A stretch of DNA of 64,000 bases, from assembly GCA_008508345.1 (NCBI GenBank), contig QNGE01003767.1, positions 1 through 64,000 of the forward strand, in the 5' to 3' direction. Origin of the DNA: Paragonimus westermani. Lineage: Eukaryota; Platyhelminthes; Trematoda; Plagiorchiida; Troglotrematidae. Positions 59,001-64,000 of this stretch are shown in pieces (within the stretch, counting starts at the first letter, position 1; each line of letters opens with the position of its first letter). Made by a program: the position numbers and the translations under genes. Under the pieces are notes generated by a model that ran no database searches, was not told where the DNA came from, and was given only the letters and a program-made list of their open reading frames with translations.

Positions 59001-62000
59001 ACGAATTCCAGCAGTCGTAGGTTGTTGGTTACGGAAGTGACAAAATATATTAGTCGGGATGACCGTAAATCAGGGGTACACAACGGTCAGGCGATCAAAG
59101 CAACTGGCTGGTTGTGTTGCACAACGCCATTTGCGGACACCCGTTTCATATAATGTTCAACCCAAGCTAAAGCAGGTTCGAATATGTTCCACCGCGCAGC
59201 TACCATGTTCTACCCGAGTAGCTCTCTTGACACTTACAGCAAAACTAATTAATATAAAAAGATATAAGGTACCGAGGCATTGTCACATTCAACGGGGCAC
59301 TTGATATTCCGCTGTTGAAGCAAACCATCATGACGGAGAGCGCATAGAATGTTCGATTGACTGCTGCTCAAATTTACCACGTCTGTTGTTTTGTCAAAAA
59401 ATATTGTATGCTTGCTTTTTGGTGACGCTCAGTTTGTGTACAGCTCTCTTTTCTCGGCATGCTTGAGCATTCTTTGCTGGATAGCCGTTTGATTACGGCA
59501 TTCATTATTAGTAATGTTGCTTATTACACAAGATATCCACTTCATATAGTCTCCTGTCACGACGAATTAATGTACGAACCAGGACATACTTGTATTGAAC
59601 TGGTGCAAAAGTTTTAAAGTTAATCTAGCGGCCAGTACTCGTAATTTTTCAGTAAGCATTTTTTCCGATTCGGCAGTTTTATCGCTGTGTTGTAAAAGTG
59701 TTAAAACAGATTAAAAATCGCTCAGCTTTTTCTCGGATTGAGAATGGCATCAGTTGTATTCGATGCAATATTGATTAAGAAAGTTGCCTCTCAGCTGCAT
59801 GATTAGTGAGTAATGATGTTATCACACACTGACGATATAAAGTCACCAACCACAAAGGTATCTGTCGAAACGAGACTGAGTGAAGCTCATCGTCACACGA
59901 ATTATCCGGCAATAGTCTTTATTAAACTATAGATGTAACGCTTGAGATACACAGGAGAAGTAGTCTTTCCAAGTCCATAGTAGGTAAAACGAATCGTAAT
60001 TTTCGGCTAATTGTGTGACGGCTAGTCTCGCTCTGCTCTCCAAATGCTTTTTTAATTGACGAATTAACTTCCGCAATCATCAGATTTCATTGGGTGACGT
60101 TGGTTTCCTCCATCAAGTTCGTTATTCCAAACATATCTTTCATAGTGTACTGAGTGAGCAGTAGTCATACTGATTGAACCAAATTAACTGTACGTAATAT
60201 CCGTTCGTTATCACTTCAAGCTTGTGAGATTATGGTAGGACATGCCTCTACGGTGCCTGAAATCCACTTGATTGTCCGTAAGGATTTCCTGGTTTAATAC
60301 GTTAAAAAACCAGTTCGATTTCGTAACCAGAAAACAACTGATTCACCTGCAATTTTGGCAACTATTTGAACGTGATACAATAGTCTAATCAACTTAACAT
60401 CAGTTAGATGATTGTTGACGTCATGCCATCGCCTGTATTTTCATTCGATACCTCCGGTTGGGCTCATCATCCTTGCATGTAAGTCCATCAGCTGGAAACT
60501 GAAGTATCCCAAGGTGCTAGCTCACATTGGTCTGCCCTCATCACCGTGACAAGTAGGTTTCACACACACTGAGTTGAGGCAACGTGTGGGTAGTTCACTT
60601 GTTTTGTTTCGTTGGTTCAATAATGAGAAACTCATATATGAAGCGACGGAGTTTTTACTGCAAATGTTATAGTTAACGATTGGTTTCAGCCATTCATGTA
60701 CGGTTCTTCATATTTCGGCCATTTTATCCGCACTTTCGCAATCCGCAAACCGGCCAATCATCTAGTAAATATACTTCCGGCATAGTATACCACGTACTGC
60801 TTACAGTATAAATCTCACATCACATCAACATGTATAACTGAGTCACGGTCGGCTGTCAGAAACAATTCAATAGATCAGGCGGTTCTTCAGATAAAAGCCT
60901 ACTCTACATTGAAAACCAAAATTTTCCTGATCTTTATTCAGGTTGGTGTGCGACATCATGCCTCAAAAGTTTGTGTAATAGCTGAAATGATAGGACGACA
61001 GATTAGTACGCGCCCATCAATTTTAAAAGACCTTAACCAACGTTCAAACAAAAACTACCTGCTATAATGTCAATCGTTGGTTGAAACAAAGCTGTAAGGT
61101 TGCGACAAAATTGCATTGTTTTTGGAACGTGACATTTCTATATAGCCTTGCAACCGGACTTAGAACCGTTCTGATGGACTACGGGCTATTCTGACGAATA
61201 AAAACTCATAATGTTGAATAAGATTTAATCAAGATTATGGGAGGTATATAAAGTCCGCTTGTGTATTCTGAGTAACAGCAGCACTGAAACTGGACTGTCG
61301 GATATGTTGTATATTCAGAGAAAACTGAAGCGTGAAAAGGCAACTCACATGACATCAAATGGCTTTTTTCATACAGTAATCCATTGTTGCCTTTTGACTT
61401 TTTTGGCTTACAATGACCGAGCACTTTGGATAGAAGTCTGTGAACTACTATGAAGTGATTGGGTTTATGTACCAGCTCACAGGCTGTCAGTACTGCATAA
61501 TGAATGAACCACACATTATTGTAGGGTTCTTGGAGACTGGTCGGTAGGTGTCTCAGTTGTTCAGAACGAAGAGACTTTAATGCACCTTGGTAAACGAACA
61601 CCAACAGCACTACCAATATAATCTGAAACAAAGCAGTAATTAGGCAGAAAACGAAACTCGCACTTAGAAATCTGAGCAATGGAAACTACTTAGTTAAGTA
61701 CTGTCATAGGAGGTGGAGTTGTCCAGAGTTAACAGACAGCGAATTATCTGCTGGAATTGAAATCGGTGTTGTAGATCGTTAGGAACCGGGAGACCGTCAA
61801 GATTACAGAGGAAATCATTGTGCTGCTGAATCCGTTTTAGGTTGGTTAGACCTACGATACTCTGGTCATTCCTAATGTAGAGTAACTGGCACTTCATTTC
61901 TAAAGATCGTCTAATTAAAGCGTGACCCAAGGTCAAATATCGGTCTTGGTAAGAAAGTGCACAGCGGACGAGCGCTAACAATGACACAGCTTCGATATAA

Positions 62001-64000
62001 TGTCACTTTAATAAGGGATTCATGGGTTGGAGTGGGCAAAGTAGTTGACCGAAATGTAGTACTGATAAAACAGACGATAGATAAAACTGTAAGGTATAAA
62101 GGAATTGTGTAGGGCTTGGTATTACTTTAGTCTGAACAAACATAGCGTTCAAGGAGCCAGCAAATTCTGACTGAAGAAGCAAGACAAACTTTAGCAATTT
62201 AACGTAATTCTTGTGAAAGATCGCAAAAGACCATAACGAAATCAACGCCATTCTAAGCCTTGCATGAACTAAGCGGAAAGCGAAACAAAGTTGAGGATGC
62301 TAGTCTTACAATTCAAAGGTCTCCCAATCCAGGTAACGTTTCCAATGAGCACCACAAGACAAGTGGCTATGAATCTAGATTGGCTGGCCCAACCCGATGA
62401 CTGTTTTTCAGAGGTTCAATACGTTTTCATTTGTAGTTGAACGTTCCATCGTGAACACCATGCGCATACGATCACAGCAACCACGATTAATGCACTTTCC
62501 TAATGTTCATCCTAAAGCCCACACTCTATGACCGGTTCCGTCAGACAGAGATGTATGAATGAGACTTGGACCAGAGGAACTTATGTTTACCAGCCACAGC
62601 ATTTATCCTCTTGACTACTAGTTCTTGGGCTCGAACTTAATTCTGAGCCCTTGCAGTCACATCCAGTGAAAACTGACAATCCGAGATGGACCGCCTCCTT
62701 CCGCCTAAATCGAGTGAGAGTAAGTAGTAGTTCAATTACACAATATATATTTATTTTTGTATCCTTCAACTTATAAAACCATTTTTTGACTTCAACTTGT
62801 GTATTCAACCACCTACTTGCAGTACTACTACGGTTTGTTTTAATTCTAGTTGGGATTTGCGGAACAGCTGGATTTCTTGAACTGGCTAACCCACAATGGC
62901 TCGATGTAATTCAGAGTTGGCAGGCTGAAAGTGGCTGCTATCACGAATTTGAGGGTGAAAGATTCAACCCGGAGAATTTTAGACCTGGGACCTACGGAAA
63001 ATCACGTCGGAAACGCGCTGAGGAGATGCTTTCATTTGAAAATGAACCTTGTTTGGCCCACAGAACATCTGTTGCACTTGTAGCTCTGAATACTTACATG
63101 ACACTACTAATCGAATCAGAATACGGACTAGAAAAATTGACTTAGCTAAAGTTCTCGAATTATTTCAACTGTGAAACATATGCAAATTCTCAGAGAAGCA
63201 AGTAAAACACGTATCACGTTTAAACACTTCTTATGGTTATACTAGCGCTTCTTGGTACCTATACTCGTGATGAACGAATCCAAGTAACGCACTATTGAGG
63301 TAAATCACCCAGACAATTTCGTTCCTCAGAATTTTTGTAAGCCCCCGAAACAACAACACCTATCTACACCGCAAAAACATCGCGGGAGTTGCAATAGCAG
63401 CCCCCGGTCACACAAAATTTTAGACCAATTTTAGACCATAGAAGAAACAAGTGAGTAAAACATTTAAAAAGCAAACTTCGGGATTATTACTTGGAGAGGA
63501 ACAGTTTATTTGTATCACACAGCCGTGTTCAAAACAGAATTGACAAAACTATTTTCAAAGGAGATTTTGTCTTAGAATGAAAAGCGTGCATCAAATATTT
63601 CTAAATTTCGGCACAACATGACGCCACCAGACCTTACAGTGAATTCACTTAGCAATAGGAAAATCAGTCTTAAATTTAGAAGCTCTGAAGAGAAAAATAA
63701 TTTTCGTGCACAGAGTTGATTGTCTTAGAACTTTCAGTGCATACTAACGTTGTCTGATTAGCATTAATCCATCAGTCTCTAGTGTGTTATATCTACAATC
63801 AAATAACGACATGCCTAGCGCTATGGGGCTCAAATGTGTGACTTTTATTGAGAGGTGAGATCGGAATCCATGTGAATGACCTAGTTAAAAGGGCGTTGTT
63901 TGGTGTCACAGATAGCAAATATTTAGAACTGTTGAACATTTGGGGACTTGGTTAGTTTCAAATTGGACGTCGCCTATAATTGATTGTAAACTTTGCTTTC

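Overview
Eukaryotic nuclear DNA, AT-rich (roughly 40% GC by eye), with no bacterial-style gene packing. It reads as intron and intergenic sequence in which short putative exons, bounded by AG/GT splice signals, are scattered among decayed retroelements. Three element types point to a flatworm, most likely a digenean trematode: Penelope-like reverse transcriptase, K02A2.6/CsRn1-type Ty3-gypsy pol, and a tRNA-headed SINE carrying a hammerhead-ribozyme-like core of the schistosome SM-alpha type. The clade is an inference. No complete known gene is recognisable.

Layout. 0-11 kb: sparse; a Penelope-like RT fragment at 10.3-10.9 kb is followed by two tiny candidate exons separated by a 59-bp intron. 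11.8-14 kb: heavily mutated Ty3-gypsy pol (protease, RT, RNase H) with lost catalytic residues. 17.7-19.1 kb: candidate exons on both strands. 21.2-22.85 kb: a three-exon gene model for a small secreted protein whose phases join. 23.9-29 kb: isolated exons, a hammerhead SINE and a TATA box. 29.2-29.6 kb and 53.0-53.5 kb: two copies of a palindromic element whose arms each carry a divergently oriented tRNA-like unit. 30.5-33 kb: more decayed retroelement. 33-52 kb: many candidate exons on both strands. 57-59 kb: a convincing exon pair and another hammerhead SINE. 61-63.1 kb: a possible tetraspanin-like exon on the minus strand and a compact two-exon gene for a 118-residue single-pass membrane protein.

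Exons were called by eye from splice signals plus an open phase. In sequence of this composition many 60-150 bp open segments arise by chance, so single exons carry modest confidence. Those with matching phases to a neighbour, greater length or charged, low-cysteine composition are rated higher. I did not assign functions where I do not recognise the protein.
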